Shown here in pieces: positions 18,167 through 25,820 of a stretch of DNA of 37,893 nt. The stretch lies in NCBI GenBank assembly GCA_012960415.1, contig DUBH01000078.1, positions 20,223 through 58,115 of the forward strand, in the 5' to 3' direction. A program made the translations under genes and the position numbers. The DNA comes from Henriciella sp. GTDB taxonomy: Bacteria; Pseudomonadota; Alphaproteobacteria; Caulobacterales; Hyphomonadaceae. Under the pieces are notes generated by a model. That model was not told the DNA's origin and ran no database searches. It saw only the letters and a program-made list of their open reading frames with translations. How positions within the stretch are numbered: the first letter of the stretch is position 1; every line of letters starts with the position of its first letter.

Positions 18167-19378
18167 TTAATCGGCAGCGCCCGGTGTCAGGCGGACCAAG
18201 CGGCCGCCCGGATCGTCTTCCAGCACATAGATGGCCCCGTCCGGACCTTGCTCGACTTCACGGATACGCTTGTCCCACTCATAGCGCTCGGCTTCATTCG
18301 CGGTGGTTTCCATCGTCGATGACGTGCCGCCGGAGCCCTGATTGTCTAGCGGTGTCTGTTCGAACTCAACGCGTACAAGCGCCTTGGACGAGAGCCCGCC
18401 AATAAAGGCATCGCCCTGCCAGTCAGCGAAGGCATCGCCGTCATAGATGATCAGGCCAGCCGGGCTGATGACCGGTGTCCAGGACACGGCCGGGTTCTCA
18501 TAGATCGGGAAATCCTCATGGTTTCCGAAGAACTGCTTGCCATTGTAGTGCTCGCCATTCGAGACGATCGGGTAGCCGTAATTCTCGCCCTTCAGGATGA
18601 GGTTCAGCTCATCGCCACCGGCGGGGCCCATTTCGTGCACCCAGAGCTGGCCGTCTGCGTCGAAGGCGACGCCCAGCATGTTGCGATGGCCAAGCGACCA
18701 GATCGTGTCGGCGACCCCGCCATTTCCGTAGAATGGGTTGTCTTCAAGCGGGGCACCATCGGTTGTCACGCGGATCACCTTGCCAAGGTTCATGTCCATA
18801 TTCTGCGCCGGGCTGAACTTCTGGCGTTCACTGGAGGTGATGATGAGATTGCCATCAGGCGCAACAGCGAGCCGGTGACCATAGTGGCCGTTGCCCGGCA
18901 CCTTCTGGGACTGTTCCCAGATGCGGGTGATACCCGTCAGGCTGCCGCCGTCTTCGGTCAGTTCCAGGGTCGCCTTGTCCACGACGGCGCCTGAAAGTGT
19001 ATCGTCCTGCGGATCACGTTCGACATAGGACAGGAACACCGTTCCATTCTCTGTGAAGTCCGGATGGATGATGATGTCACCGAGGCCGCCCTGGCCGCGC
19101 ATGGTGACCGCCGGGACATTGGCGATCTCGCCCAGCTTCGCGCCATCCGTGCCGAGTAGCCAGAGGTCGCCGTCCTGCTCGGTGACGAGCGCGCGGCCGT
19201 CGGGCAGGAAGGTCATCGCCCAGGCGCCGTCAAATGTCTCAAGCGCTTCTGCCGTCAGGACAGTGCCTTCGGTCCCCGTGACCGTCATCGTGTCGCCGGA
19301 AGATTGCGCCGCGGCGCCAAGGGTGAGGGCAGGGACCGCGCAAGCGGCAAGTAGTGTTCTGGAAATGGAAGAGACCAT
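18167..19378 (-). CDS. PQQ-dependent aldose sugar dehydrogenase (YliI/GSDH family)
   Basis: A periplasmic six-bladed beta-propeller that oxidises aldoses to lactones using PQQ. The 403-residue protein has a Sec signal peptide ending near LTLGAAAQ. Propeller motifs typical of the family follow: FDGAWAMTFLPDGRALVTEQ (first 20), DGDLWLL, MRGQGGLGDIIIHPDF, VPGNGHYGHRLAVAPDGNLI (first 20), WSLGHRNMLGVAFDADGQLW (first 20), HEMGPAGGDELNLI, and the late GRLVRLTPG. H-G-H, R and the GGDELN loop include the expected PQQ- and Ca-binding positions. No PQQ biosynthesis gene is in the window, so the cofactor must come from elsewhere. AAAGG precedes the ATG. Confidence 0.9.
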   Translation of the reverse strand: MVSSISRTLLAACAVPALTLGAAAQSSGDTMTVTGTEGTVLTAEALETFDGAWAMTFLPDGRALVTEQDGDLWLLGTDGAKLGEIANVPAVTMRGQGGLGDIIIHPDFTENGTVFLSYVERDPQDDTLSGAVVDKATLELTEDGGSLTGITRIWEQSQKVPGNGHYGHRLAVAPDGNLIITSSERQKFSPAQNMDMNLGKVIRVTTDGAPLEDNPFYGNGGVADTIWSLGHRNMLGVAFDADGQLWVHEMGPAGGDELNLILKGENYGYPIVSNGEHYNGKQFFGNHEDFPIYENPAVSWTPVISPAGLIIYDGDAFADWQGDAFIGGLSSKALVRVEFEQTPLDNQGSGGTSSTMETTANEAERYEWDKRIREVEQGPDGAIYVLEDDPGGRLVRLTPGAAD

Positions 19379-19456
19379 GGCTGGACCTTTCTGGCTGGCT
19401 GATTGTCTGCCACGCCAATTAGGACGCTTCCTCAGTTCGCCCAGCCCAGGCGTTAT

Positions 19457-20563
19457 TCAGCCATACCAGTCCAGCGCATCATGGTCGGAAATCAGGTCGA
19501 CTGCGCCGTTCAGCATCCGGAAGAACATATTGTCGCCGCGCTCGGTCTGCGTGACCAGCATGGCGGCGAAATAGGCCGTGAAGAAATGCTGATACGCCCC
19601 GGCCACATAGTGGCGCAGGAAATCGCTGCGCTCATAATTCGAGACGCCGAGACGGTCGAGTTCCGCAAGGTAGAGGTCCACCAGCGCACTCTCATTCGCC
19701 TGACGTGTCGCAGGGGCGATGGCGCCCGCAATGAAATAGCCGACATCCGCGCCGCCCGGCCCATAACCAAAGCTTTGCCAGTCCACGACGGTCACCGGCT
19801 TGTCCTTGTTGGACAGGTCGAACAGCATGTTGTCAGGCCGGAAATCCGAATGGATCAGGCATTTCTGCCCCTCGCGGCTATCATTGTACCGGTCCATATT
19901 GAGCGACAGGCCATCGCCAACTCTGGTAGCCTCCGGTGTCACGCGGTCGCCGTAGCGCGCCTTGAACCCATCCCACAGGCCTGCAACCATTTCCGGGTTC
20001 AGAAGGTCTGGCGCGTGCGTCGTGCCCATGACCCAAGGATACTCGTCCAGCTTGTCGTCTTCCCAGTAGGCCGAGTGGAGCTTTGCGGCTTCCTTCAGGA
20101 CGAGCTTTGCCTCATCCAGAGTGACACCCGCGAGTTGATCGCCCTGTTCTGCGGGCGCCATGTCCCCCATCATCAGGACGAAGTCGTGCGTCTCTTCATT
20201 CACGTCGGTGAAATAGCAGTGCGGGGTCGAGATACGCGCGTCTGGCTGTAGCAGCTGGTAGAACTTTACCTCCCGCAGATAATTGAGAAGCTGGATACCT
20301 GTTGCCCGGCTCTCGGCGCCCTCCGACGGAAACTTGCCGACCATGGTTGCGGGCGCGTCGGGCGCGGCCTCAGCGTAATTCAGCTTGAAGCGGACGCAGT
20401 CGCCAATCTGCCCTGTGCCGACCTTGCCAGCCTCGAAAGAAGACACACGCGCATCAATGCCGTCGTCCTTCAGCGCCGCTGTCAGCCAGTCAGCGTCAAT
20501 GTCTTTCCATTCGCGAATCTCAGGCACTGGCGGCCTCGCCGAGTGGATGGACGTAGACTTCAT
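19457..20563 (-). CDS. Phosphotransferase of the APH/choline-kinase-like family
   Basis: A small-molecule kinase fold of 368 residues. Likely ATP-binding Lys77 is in VGKFPS. The catalytic loop is HSDFRPDN (Asp240, Asn245; HxDxxxxN), and the metal-binding VVDWQ has Asp261. VLMMGDMAP matches the hinge region of the phosphotransferase/ecdysteroid-kinase-like group. The ATG at 20563 overlaps the upstream gene by 44 nt. An in-frame GTG at 20527 overlaps it by only 8 nt (GTGCCTGA), has GAGG upstream and loses only 12 unconserved residues, so it may be the true start. It is the last gene of a three-gene operon with a SnoaL-like protein and an FAD monooxygenase; the substrate is unknown. Confidence 0.85.
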   Translation of the reverse strand: MKSTSIHSARPPVPEIREWKDIDADWLTAALKDDGIDARVSSFEAGKVGTGQIGDCVRFKLNYAEAAPDAPATMVGKFPSEGAESRATGIQLLNYLREVKFYQLLQPDARISTPHCYFTDVNEETHDFVLMMGDMAPAEQGDQLAGVTLDEAKLVLKEAAKLHSAYWEDDKLDEYPWVMGTTHAPDLLNPEMVAGLWDGFKARYGDRVTPEATRVGDGLSLNMDRYNDSREGQKCLIHSDFRPDNMLFDLSNKDKPVTVVDWQSFGYGPGGADVGYFIAGAIAPATRQANESALVDLYLAELDRLGVSNYERSDFLRHYVAGAYQHFFTAYFAAMLVTQTERGDNMFFRMLNGAVDLISDHDALDWYG

Positions 20564-20894
20564 TGTGCTTGATCAGGCTGTTCTCCATCAGGACGAGGTC
20601 AAAGCCGCGCATCTTGCCTTCCTTTCCGCCGTCTCCGATGTCGCAATACCAGCGCCCGCAGAAGCCGCCCTGAATGGCCCAGACCGTTTCCGGTACATAG
20701 GTCATTGGCGGGGTGGAGCCGAAAAGTGTCTGAAGATAGGCGCGCAAGGCCTCCCGGCCCTCAAGACCGTTCGGGACCTGCGGGTCCTTGTAGACGGTGT
20801 CGGCAGAGTAGAAGCCGACCAGCTTTTCTGCGTCCTTGTCCGTCCAGGCCTGAAGCCAGTCGGCGTTAAAGCGTTCGATATCCATCGGGCTCAT
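20520..20894 (-). CDS. SnoaL-like / NTF2-fold protein
   Basis: A 124-residue cone-shaped alpha+beta barrel of the nuclear transport factor 2 superfamily. FNADWLQAWTDKDAEKLVGF (first 20) and YSADTVYKDPQVPNGLEGRE (first 20) form the classic opening helix and the DP..P..G.E turn. VWAIQGGFCGRWYCD and MRGFDLVLMENSLIKHNEVY (first 20) are the strands lining the pocket. Members isomerise, cyclise or hydrolyse small organic molecules, or just bind them. The ATG at 20894 overlaps the stop of the FAD monooxygenase gene (ATGA), so expression is coupled. A second ATG three codons later (20885) is also possible. No signal peptide; cytoplasmic. Confidence 0.85.
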   Translation of the reverse strand: MSPMDIERFNADWLQAWTDKDAEKLVGFYSADTVYKDPQVPNGLEGREALRAYLQTLFGSTPPMTYVPETVWAIQGGFCGRWYCDIGDGGKEGKMRGFDLVLMENSLIKHNEVYVHPLGEAASA

Positions 20895-22120
20895 CCGTTC
20901 AGCACCCTTTCCTTGTGGGCGTCGGTGAAGATCTCGGCGGGCACGCTTTCCGGCCCGCCCATAATGGCGAAGCCGTGCAGGCCGAGCGTCTGGTCGGCGG
21001 CGCTGCGCTCATGATAGCTCTTGCGGCGCGCGCGCGCGTCTTCGCCAAACTCCATGTCCAGAGCGGCCTGAAGGTGTCCCGCGAACCGCAGGCGCCGCAT
21101 GCGTTCTGCGCGCTCGCTTGCATACTCGCTGAAGTCTGGGGCCTGGCCGGGTGGAGTCGCTTTAAGGATATCCGACACGATCCGCACATCGCGGTAAGTG
21201 ATGGAGAGGCCGAGCCCGTTGATCGGATCGTTCCAGCCAGCGGCGTCGCCGATAAGCACGCAGCCTTCAGCAAATGGCTCATCGGTCCAGCTGTCATTGT
21301 TGAAGTAGGAGAGAAGCGGGCCGGCGGGCTTGCCATCGGCGATGGCTTCATTGCCGGGCGCGCAGTTCATGCGAAAGCTTTCAAGGAATTTTCGCGGGCC
21401 ATCTTCTCCGGCAAAGCGGCCCTTTTCCTCAAGCGCATAGCCACCATAGACGCGGACCCTGTCGCCGCCCTGCGGGAAGGCAAGAAAGCCGAATTTGCCT
21501 TCGGTGCCGATGGCCTGACGGGTTTCATCCCAGCCTTCAACGCCTTCGACCAGCAGCCCCGCAAACCAGTGATGTGGCTTGTCCTGATGCAGCTTGATGC
21601 CCGCTTCCTTGCGCGTTGGCGACATTCGCCCTTCGGCGCCAACCACGATCGGCGCGTGCGCCGTGCGTGTTTCCCCCTCATGCTCGAAAGTGACGGACGG
21701 CGATGCGCCGAGTTCAATGCCGGTAACATTCACACCGCGCAGCGTTTCAGCGCCTGCGCGTCCAGCCTCGTCGAACAGGGTCTGACAATGGTGCGGATGG
21801 CCGATGGTCAGTGGGCCCGGCACGTTCGCCGCGAAGATACCGAGCGGCATCGCTGTCGTTTCAGCCGCTTCTGGCGCGCGGCTTTCATCATAGGTGACGT
21901 GGCTGGTAATGTGGTGACCGCCAGCGTCCATCAGCAGGTCATAGAGGCCAAGGCGCTGCACTTCGGCGACACCCCAGGGCGCGATCCATTCACCGCGAAC
22001 ATGGTCCTTGTATTCAGTCGATTTTTCCAGAAGCAGGACGGATTTCCCGGCCCGCGCCATGGTGGCCGCCATCGCGGATCCGCCAATGCCGCCGCCGACG
22101 ATAATCAGATCGTAACTCAT
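20891..22120 (-). CDS. FAD-dependent monooxygenase/oxidoreductase (PHBH fold)
   Basis: The 409-residue flavoprotein starts with a Rossmann motif IIVGGGIGGSAMAATMARAG (first 20), followed by VLLLEKS. RGEWIAPWGVAEVQRLGLYD (first 20) matches the region after the first FAD-binding strand, and VVGAEGRMSPTRKEAG holds the DG-like motif. VLIGDAAGWNDPINGLGLS (about 287-305) is the second FAD motif (GD). These mark the class A flavin monooxygenase / geranylgeranyl reductase fold. The WxWxIP motif of flavin halogenases is absent. It leads an operon with SnoaL-like and phosphotransferase genes, and diverges from crcB. The AGGAAGAG before the ATG supports the start. The substrate cannot be named. Confidence 0.88.
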   Translation of the reverse strand: MSYDLIIVGGGIGGSAMAATMARAGKSVLLLEKSTEYKDHVRGEWIAPWGVAEVQRLGLYDLLMDAGGHHITSHVTYDESRAPEAAETTAMPLGIFAANVPGPLTIGHPHHCQTLFDEAGRAGAETLRGVNVTGIELGASPSVTFEHEGETRTAHAPIVVGAEGRMSPTRKEAGIKLHQDKPHHWFAGLLVEGVEGWDETRQAIGTEGKFGFLAFPQGGDRVRVYGGYALEEKGRFAGEDGPRKFLESFRMNCAPGNEAIADGKPAGPLLSYFNNDSWTDEPFAEGCVLIGDAAGWNDPINGLGLSITYRDVRIVSDILKATPPGQAPDFSEYASERAERMRRLRFAGHLQAALDMEFGEDARARRKSYHERSAADQTLGLHGFAIMGGPESVPAEIFTDAHKERVLNG

Positions 22121-22263
22121 CTCTTCCTCCCGGATGTCTCTTTGCGGACATTCACGTTGGCGACAAGCGTATCGGCAGACGCGTCGATGGCAAGACGCGA
22201 CGCCGCGTCAGTGCTGGGGTGCAGGCTGTCAATTTCCGCCCAATCGCCGTAAAAGCCCCGTCG

Positions 22264-22653
22264 ATGAACGGATTTCTTTATGTTGCTCTCGGCGGCGCGC
22301 TCGGCGCCAGCCTCCGCCACGCGGCGGGGCTCGCGGCCGTGCGCTTCGGCCTCAGCGGCTGGCCGTGGGCAACATTCTTCGTCAATCTGCTCGGCAGCCT
22401 TCTCATGGGCCTGCTCATTGGCTGGCTGGCCTTCAAGGGTGAAAGCCTTGGCGGCGGACAGGGCGCGCGCCTCTTTCTTGCGACCGGCCTCCTCGGCGGC
22501 TTCACCACCTTCTCGGCTTTTTCGCTTGAGATCGCGCAATACATCCAGAAGGACGACTGGGCCCGCGCCATTGCCTATGCTGGCCTATCCGTTGTAGCGG
22601 GCCTCGCTCTTGTTCTCATAGGCATGATGATCATGCGGAAGGTACTGGCATGA
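22264..22653 (+). CDS. crcB: Fluoride ion channel CrcB/FluC
   Basis: A small inner-membrane dual-topology fluoride exporter. From the ATG at 22264 it is 129 residues with four membrane segments. Family motifs are GGALGASLRHAAG (about 8-20), TFFVNLLGSLLMGLLIGW (about 37-54) and GLLGGFTTFSAFSLE (about 75-89), with the Phe box and polar track in FTTFS. A GTG at 22219 would add 15 residues, but they are unlike any CrcB N-terminus. The stop overlaps the next ATG (ATGA), which couples it to the pseudouridine synthase gene. No fluoride riboswitch was recognised upstream. Confidence 0.93.
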   Translation: MNGFLYVALGGALGASLRHAAGLAAVRFGLSGWPWATFFVNLLGSLLMGLLIGWLAFKGESLGGGQGARLFLATGLLGGFTTFSAFSLEIAQYIQKDDWARAIAYAGLSVVAGLALVLIGMMIMRKVLA

Positions 22654-23645
22654 ACAGCCAAGTCATCAACGAAACCGTCAACCCGAAGGAAGGCGGCACG
22701 CGCCTCGATCGATGGGTGAAGCGCCGCCTCAATGTCACGCAGGGACAGCTCGAGAAGCTCTTGCGCTCGGGCCAGATCCGCGTCGATGGCGCCCGCGCCA
22801 AGGCTAATACCCGCCTTGAGGCCGGCATGGTCGTCCGCCTTCCGCCGCTACACCAGCCGACAGCGGCTGAGAAGAAGGCGCGCGCCGCAAATACGGCGTC
22901 GGCCAAGGATGAGCAGTTCATGCGCGAAATGGTCATCTATGAGGATGACGATCTGTTTGCCCTGAACAAGCCCGCTGGTATCGCCGTGCAGGGCGGCACC
23001 AAACAGGGCGACCGCCATATTGATGGCATGCTCGATATCCTGTCGGACGGGGAGTACCGCCCCAAACTCGTGCACCGCCTCGACAAGGAAACCTCCGGCC
23101 TTCTTCTCATCGCTCGCCACCCGGCGTCCGCAGCCTGGCTGGGCGATCTTTTTCGCTCACGCGATATGGAAAAGGTCTACTGGGCCGTCACTGTCGGCGC
23201 GCCAAAACCGCCAGCCGGGCAGGTGCGCTGCTGGATGACCAAGGGGGAAGGCTCTGAGGGCCGCGAACGTATGGTCCAGTGTGCCCAGAATGCCGAAGGC
23301 GCGCGCCACGCGATTACCGATTACGTCACCGTCTCGCAGGCCGGCCAGAAAGCCGCCTGGGTCGCGCTTCGCCCGCAAACGGGCCGGATGCACCAGCTGC
23401 GCTTCCATATGCATGAGCTCGGCACATCCATCCTTGGCGACGACAAGTATATGACCCGCCGCGAAGTGCCGCAGGGCGTCGCCAATGGTCTTCACCTTCA
23501 TGCACGCGCGCTGCAGATCCCGCGCAAGAACAAGAAGCCGCTCCTGCTGCAGGCGCCTCTGTCAGGTCATATGAAGCGCACCTTCGACACGCTCGGCTTC
23601 CTCGAACAGGAAGCAGGCAAGGACCCGCTTGAGCTGTTTATCTAA
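22650..23645 (+). CDS. RluC-like 23S rRNA pseudouridine synthase with S4 domain
   Basis: The 331-residue protein has an N-terminal S4 RNA-binding domain (GTRLDRWVKRRLNVTQGQLE, first 20, about 16-35, through about 70). The RluA/C catalytic core follows, with FALNKPAGIAVQGGT (about 103-117), HRLDKETSGLLLIAR (catalytic Asp145) and RMHQLRFHMHELGTSILGDD (first 20). This architecture matches RluC/RluD. RluC, which modifies U955, U2504 and U2580 in E. coli, is the most likely match; that assignment is from family knowledge. Its ATG overlaps the crcB stop by 4 nt. A crcB-rluC-HAD-ATP12 gene order is common in alphaproteobacteria as far as I know, but here a SUKH gene interrupts it. Confidence 0.9.
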   Translation: MNSQVINETVNPKEGGTRLDRWVKRRLNVTQGQLEKLLRSGQIRVDGARAKANTRLEAGMVVRLPPLHQPTAAEKKARAANTASAKDEQFMREMVIYEDDDLFALNKPAGIAVQGGTKQGDRHIDGMLDILSDGEYRPKLVHRLDKETSGLLLIARHPASAAWLGDLFRSRDMEKVYWAVTVGAPKPPAGQVRCWMTKGEGSEGRERMVQCAQNAEGARHAITDYVTVSQAGQKAAWVALRPQTGRMHQLRFHMHELGTSILGDDKYMTRREVPQGVANGLHLHARALQIPRKNKKPLLLQAPLSGHMKRTFDTLGFLEQEAGKDPLELFI

Positions 23646-23660
23646 ACTCGGACGCTCCAC

Positions 23661-24257
23661 ATGACTGAATTGGGACCGGAGCTGTTTGAACAGCTAAATC
23701 ACAGAAGCTGGGGATTGAGCAGGGCCCGACCAGAGTTTGGCAGAGGCGGGCTTTCACCCAAAGACATTGAGCATATAGAAAGTCAGCTGGAAGCAACCCT
23801 TCCGCCGGACTTTCGATATTTATTGCTCAATCTGCATGATCCTTCGCACGTATTCTTTCCGTGGAGCAACTTCTCATTGAAGTTGTACGACGAGACTATT
23901 AGCGGCATCTGGGAGGGCATCGCTTTCGATATAGGCGAGGGCTTCTGGATGGATCGTTGGGGCGAGAAGCCAGATGAACTCGAGGAAGCGTTGGCAGTAG
24001 CACGAGAAGACTTTGATTCTTGGCCGACCTTATTACCGATCTATGGTCATCGTTTTCTGCCTGCGACGCCCTGCCTTCCAAAAAACCCAGTCTTTTCGAT
24101 CATGCAAACAGACATCATTTTCTACGGAGCTGATCTCGGCGATTATCTTGCCAACGAGTTCCTTTCGTCACCGGTCAACCTCGGAAATTCCGAGCCCGTC
24201 CGTGAAATCGATGTGTGGAGTGACTTCGCGCAAGGCCGAGTGACTTGGCCGATATGA
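23661..24257 (+). CDS. SMI1/KNR4 (SUKH) family protein
   Basis: The 198-residue protein resembles SUKH-superfamily proteins. LSPKDIEHIESQLEATLPPD (first 20, about 31-50) with FRYLLLNLHDPSH is the typical opening (hydrophobic helix, LPxDfR). WPTLLPIYGHRFLPATP and VFSIMQTDIIFYGADLGDYL (first 20) match the core strand region. Bacterial SUKH proteins are best known as immunity proteins against contact-dependent or polymorphic toxins, but stand-alone copies exist. There is no toxin gene nearby. The gene is visibly more AT-rich than its neighbours and sits between two core genes: 15 bp after the pseudouridine synthase, and overlapping the HAD gene as ATGA. Acquisition by transfer into an operon is likely. 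Confidence 0.75.
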   Translation: MTELGPELFEQLNHRSWGLSRARPEFGRGGLSPKDIEHIESQLEATLPPDFRYLLLNLHDPSHVFFPWSNFSLKLYDETISGIWEGIAFDIGEGFWMDRWGEKPDELEEALAVAREDFDSWPTLLPIYGHRFLPATPCLPKNPVFSIMQTDIIFYGADLGDYLANEFLSSPVNLGNSEPVREIDVWSDFAQGRVTWPI

Positions 24258-24931
24258 CCCAACTCAAACTTGCCATCTGGGACATGGACGGCACCATTGT
24301 CGACAGCCGGGAAGTCATCCAGGCGGCCATGTGCCGGGCCTTTGGTGTCTGCGGCCTGCCAGAGCCAGCCTATGAGGAGACCCGGAAGATCGTCGGTCTC
24401 GGCCTTGAAGAGGCTTGCCGCATCCTCGCGCCCGACTATCACGACCCTGTCGGTCTCAGCACCGCCTACAAGGAAGCCTTCGTCGCGCGCCGGACTGAAG
24501 AGAACTTCGTCGAGCCGCTGTATGACGGCGCTGAGGAAACGCTGAAACGCCTTGCAGAGGATGGCTGGCTGATCGCGATGGCGACAGGCAAGTCGCATCG
24601 CGGCATCCGCGCCATTTTCGAGATGCATCCGCTGGAGCAGTATTTCGACACCATCTGGTGCGCAGATGATGGCCCGGGCAAGCCGCACCCTTTCATGGTC
24701 GAGCAATGCATGAACGCGCTTGGCTGTGAACCGCACCAGTCGCTGATCATCGGTGACGCCATCCATGACATCGCCATGGGCCGCAATGCTGGCATCCACA
24801 CGATGGGTGTCAGCTGGGGCTTTGGACGCGCCGATGAACTCCATGCGGCCGGCGCGCATGAGGTGCATGACACATTTGCCAGCCTGAATGGCGGCCTGCT
24901 GGACTTTGAGCGAAAAATTTCAAGTCTTTAG
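24254..24931 (+). CDS. HAD-superfamily hydrolase (phosphoglycolate phosphatase-like)
   Basis: A cytoplasmic phosphatase of 225 residues from the ATG at 24254; a TTG three codons earlier is possible but the ATG overlaps the SUKH stop (ATGA). Motif I is DMDGT (nucleophile Asp10, acid Asp12). The cap domain spans about 17-85, and motif II is ATGKS (about 111-115). Motif III lies near GKPHP, and motif IV is IIGDAIHDIAMG (about 163-174). This is subfamily IA, Gph/PGMB-like. The physiological substrate is uncertain. It lies downstream of a pseudouridine synthase, an arrangement where the phosphatase is sometimes presumed to act in nucleotide or sugar-phosphate repair; no evidence here decides it. 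Confidence 0.9.
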   Translation: MTQLKLAIWDMDGTIVDSREVIQAAMCRAFGVCGLPEPAYEETRKIVGLGLEEACRILAPDYHDPVGLSTAYKEAFVARRTEENFVEPLYDGAEETLKRLAEDGWLIAMATGKSHRGIRAIFEMHPLEQYFDTIWCADDGPGKPHPFMVEQCMNALGCEPHQSLIIGDAIHDIAMGRNAGIHTMGVSWGFGRADELHAAGAHEVHDTFASLNGGLLDFERKISSL

Positions 24932-24992
24932 GGAACGCCACGCGCGGAGCGGCGTTTGCACCCCTGAGTATCCAGAAAACAAGGGGAATCTC

Positions 24993-25157
24993 ATGAAAAA
25001 GTCTTTGGTCGCACTTCTCATCGGTATGGGCGCTGTTGGCGGTGTCGCAGCATGTGACAGCAATGACGGCCCGGCAGAGGAAATGGGCGAAGAAATCGAC
25101 GAAGCCGGCGACGAAATGGAAGAAGCTGGCGACGAGCTCGAAGAAGAAGTCGAGTAA
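24993..25157 (+). CDS. Small acidic lipoprotein with heptad repeats
   Basis: A 54-residue protein starting at ATG 24993, with AAGGGGAA 7 nt upstream. The signal MKKSLVALLIGMGAVGGVAAC ends in a lipobox with Cys21. The mature part is nearly all Glu, Asp, Ala and Gly, and falls into seven-residue units EIDEAGD, EMEEAGD, ELEEEVE, preceded by AEEMGEE. A hydrophobic residue sits at the second position of each unit and Ala at the fifth in two of them. It would form an acidic amphipathic helix anchored in the outer membrane. The size and alternating pattern recall entericidin-like lipoproteins, but entericidins are not so acidic. Own terminator follows. Confidence 0.72.
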   Translation: MKKSLVALLIGMGAVGGVAACDSNDGPAEEMGEEIDEAGDEMEEAGDELEEEVE

Positions 25158-25180
25158 GACTTTTCATAGTCAACCGATTG

Positions 25181-25215
25181 AAGGGCCGGCCTGGAAACAG
25201 GTCGGCCTTTTTCTT
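25181..25215 (+). terminator. Rho-independent terminator after the small acidic lipoprotein
   Basis: A 13-bp stem (25181-25193 with 25198-25210, three G-U pairs) closes a GAAA tetraloop and is followed by TTTTTCTTTT. Confidence 0.88.
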
Positions 25216-25327
25216 TTAGTGCTCTGATAAAAATGAAGAAAAATGCAGTGAGAATGGATCGAAATCGGGATGGTTGCGTTTGAATTCTAACCGGATCGCA
25301 ATGAAGCACCTCGAAAGGACCCAAGCC

Positions 25328-25771
25328 GTGAAGTACAACATCGATTACATTCTGACGGGACTCGCAGTTGCCGCAATCGGTGGTGGCGCACTGGCTCTAT
25401 CGGCTCACTCCAGCACGACCGCTAGCAGCGTTGCGACCCAGTTTACCGCCAATGACACCGCAGTTTTCGACCGTAACTTCGAGATTGCAGACCGCAATTG
25501 CGATGTCGGCTATGCCGCCCAGAAACTTTGCTTTGAGCGCACCGCCCTAGAGGACCGTATCGAAGTCGGTGAGATGTTTCCCGAAACCATGTATCCGCTG
25601 GCTCTTGAGTGGCGCGCAAATCTCGCGTTGGAGCGCAAGGCCGAAAATCTGAAAACGGTCCGTATCGGTCAGAGCATCATTCTTATGGAGCGGGACACGC
25701 GTATGGTCGTCGACAAGATGGACCTTTCCGGCCAACGCCACGCGGACGCCGACACCACTGCAGCAGGCTAG
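25328..25771 (+). CDS. Membrane-anchored or secreted protein of unknown function
   Basis: Start chosen at GTG 25328, 147 residues, because AAAGGA lies about 8 nt upstream. An in-frame start at 25274 would add 18 charged residues in front of the hydrophobic segment. The N-terminus has a hydrophobic span ILTGLAVAAIGGGALALSAH (about 8-27) that could be a signal anchor or signal peptide. The rest is soluble with two cysteines (DRNCDVGYAAQKLCFE) and ends in a short disordered tail. RIGQSIILMERDTRMVVDKM (first 20) looks like beta structure. I do not recognise the family. It lies between the terminator and the ATP12 gene. Confidence 0.68.
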   Translation: MKYNIDYILTGLAVAAIGGGALALSAHSSTTASSVATQFTANDTAVFDRNFEIADRNCDVGYAAQKLCFERTALEDRIEVGEMFPETMYPLALEWRANLALERKAENLKTVRIGQSIILMERDTRMVVDKMDLSGQRHADADTTAAG

Positions 25772-25820
25772 CTGAACGCAGAATTTGACCTTTTGCCTGT
25801 GCATGGCATGAGGTCGCTGC

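Noticed and set aside
22135-22263. Possible fluoride riboswitch upstream of crcB
   Set aside because: I could not find the conserved GGCGAUG...CC-type core or its pseudoknot partners; the region overlaps the divergent promoter space only.
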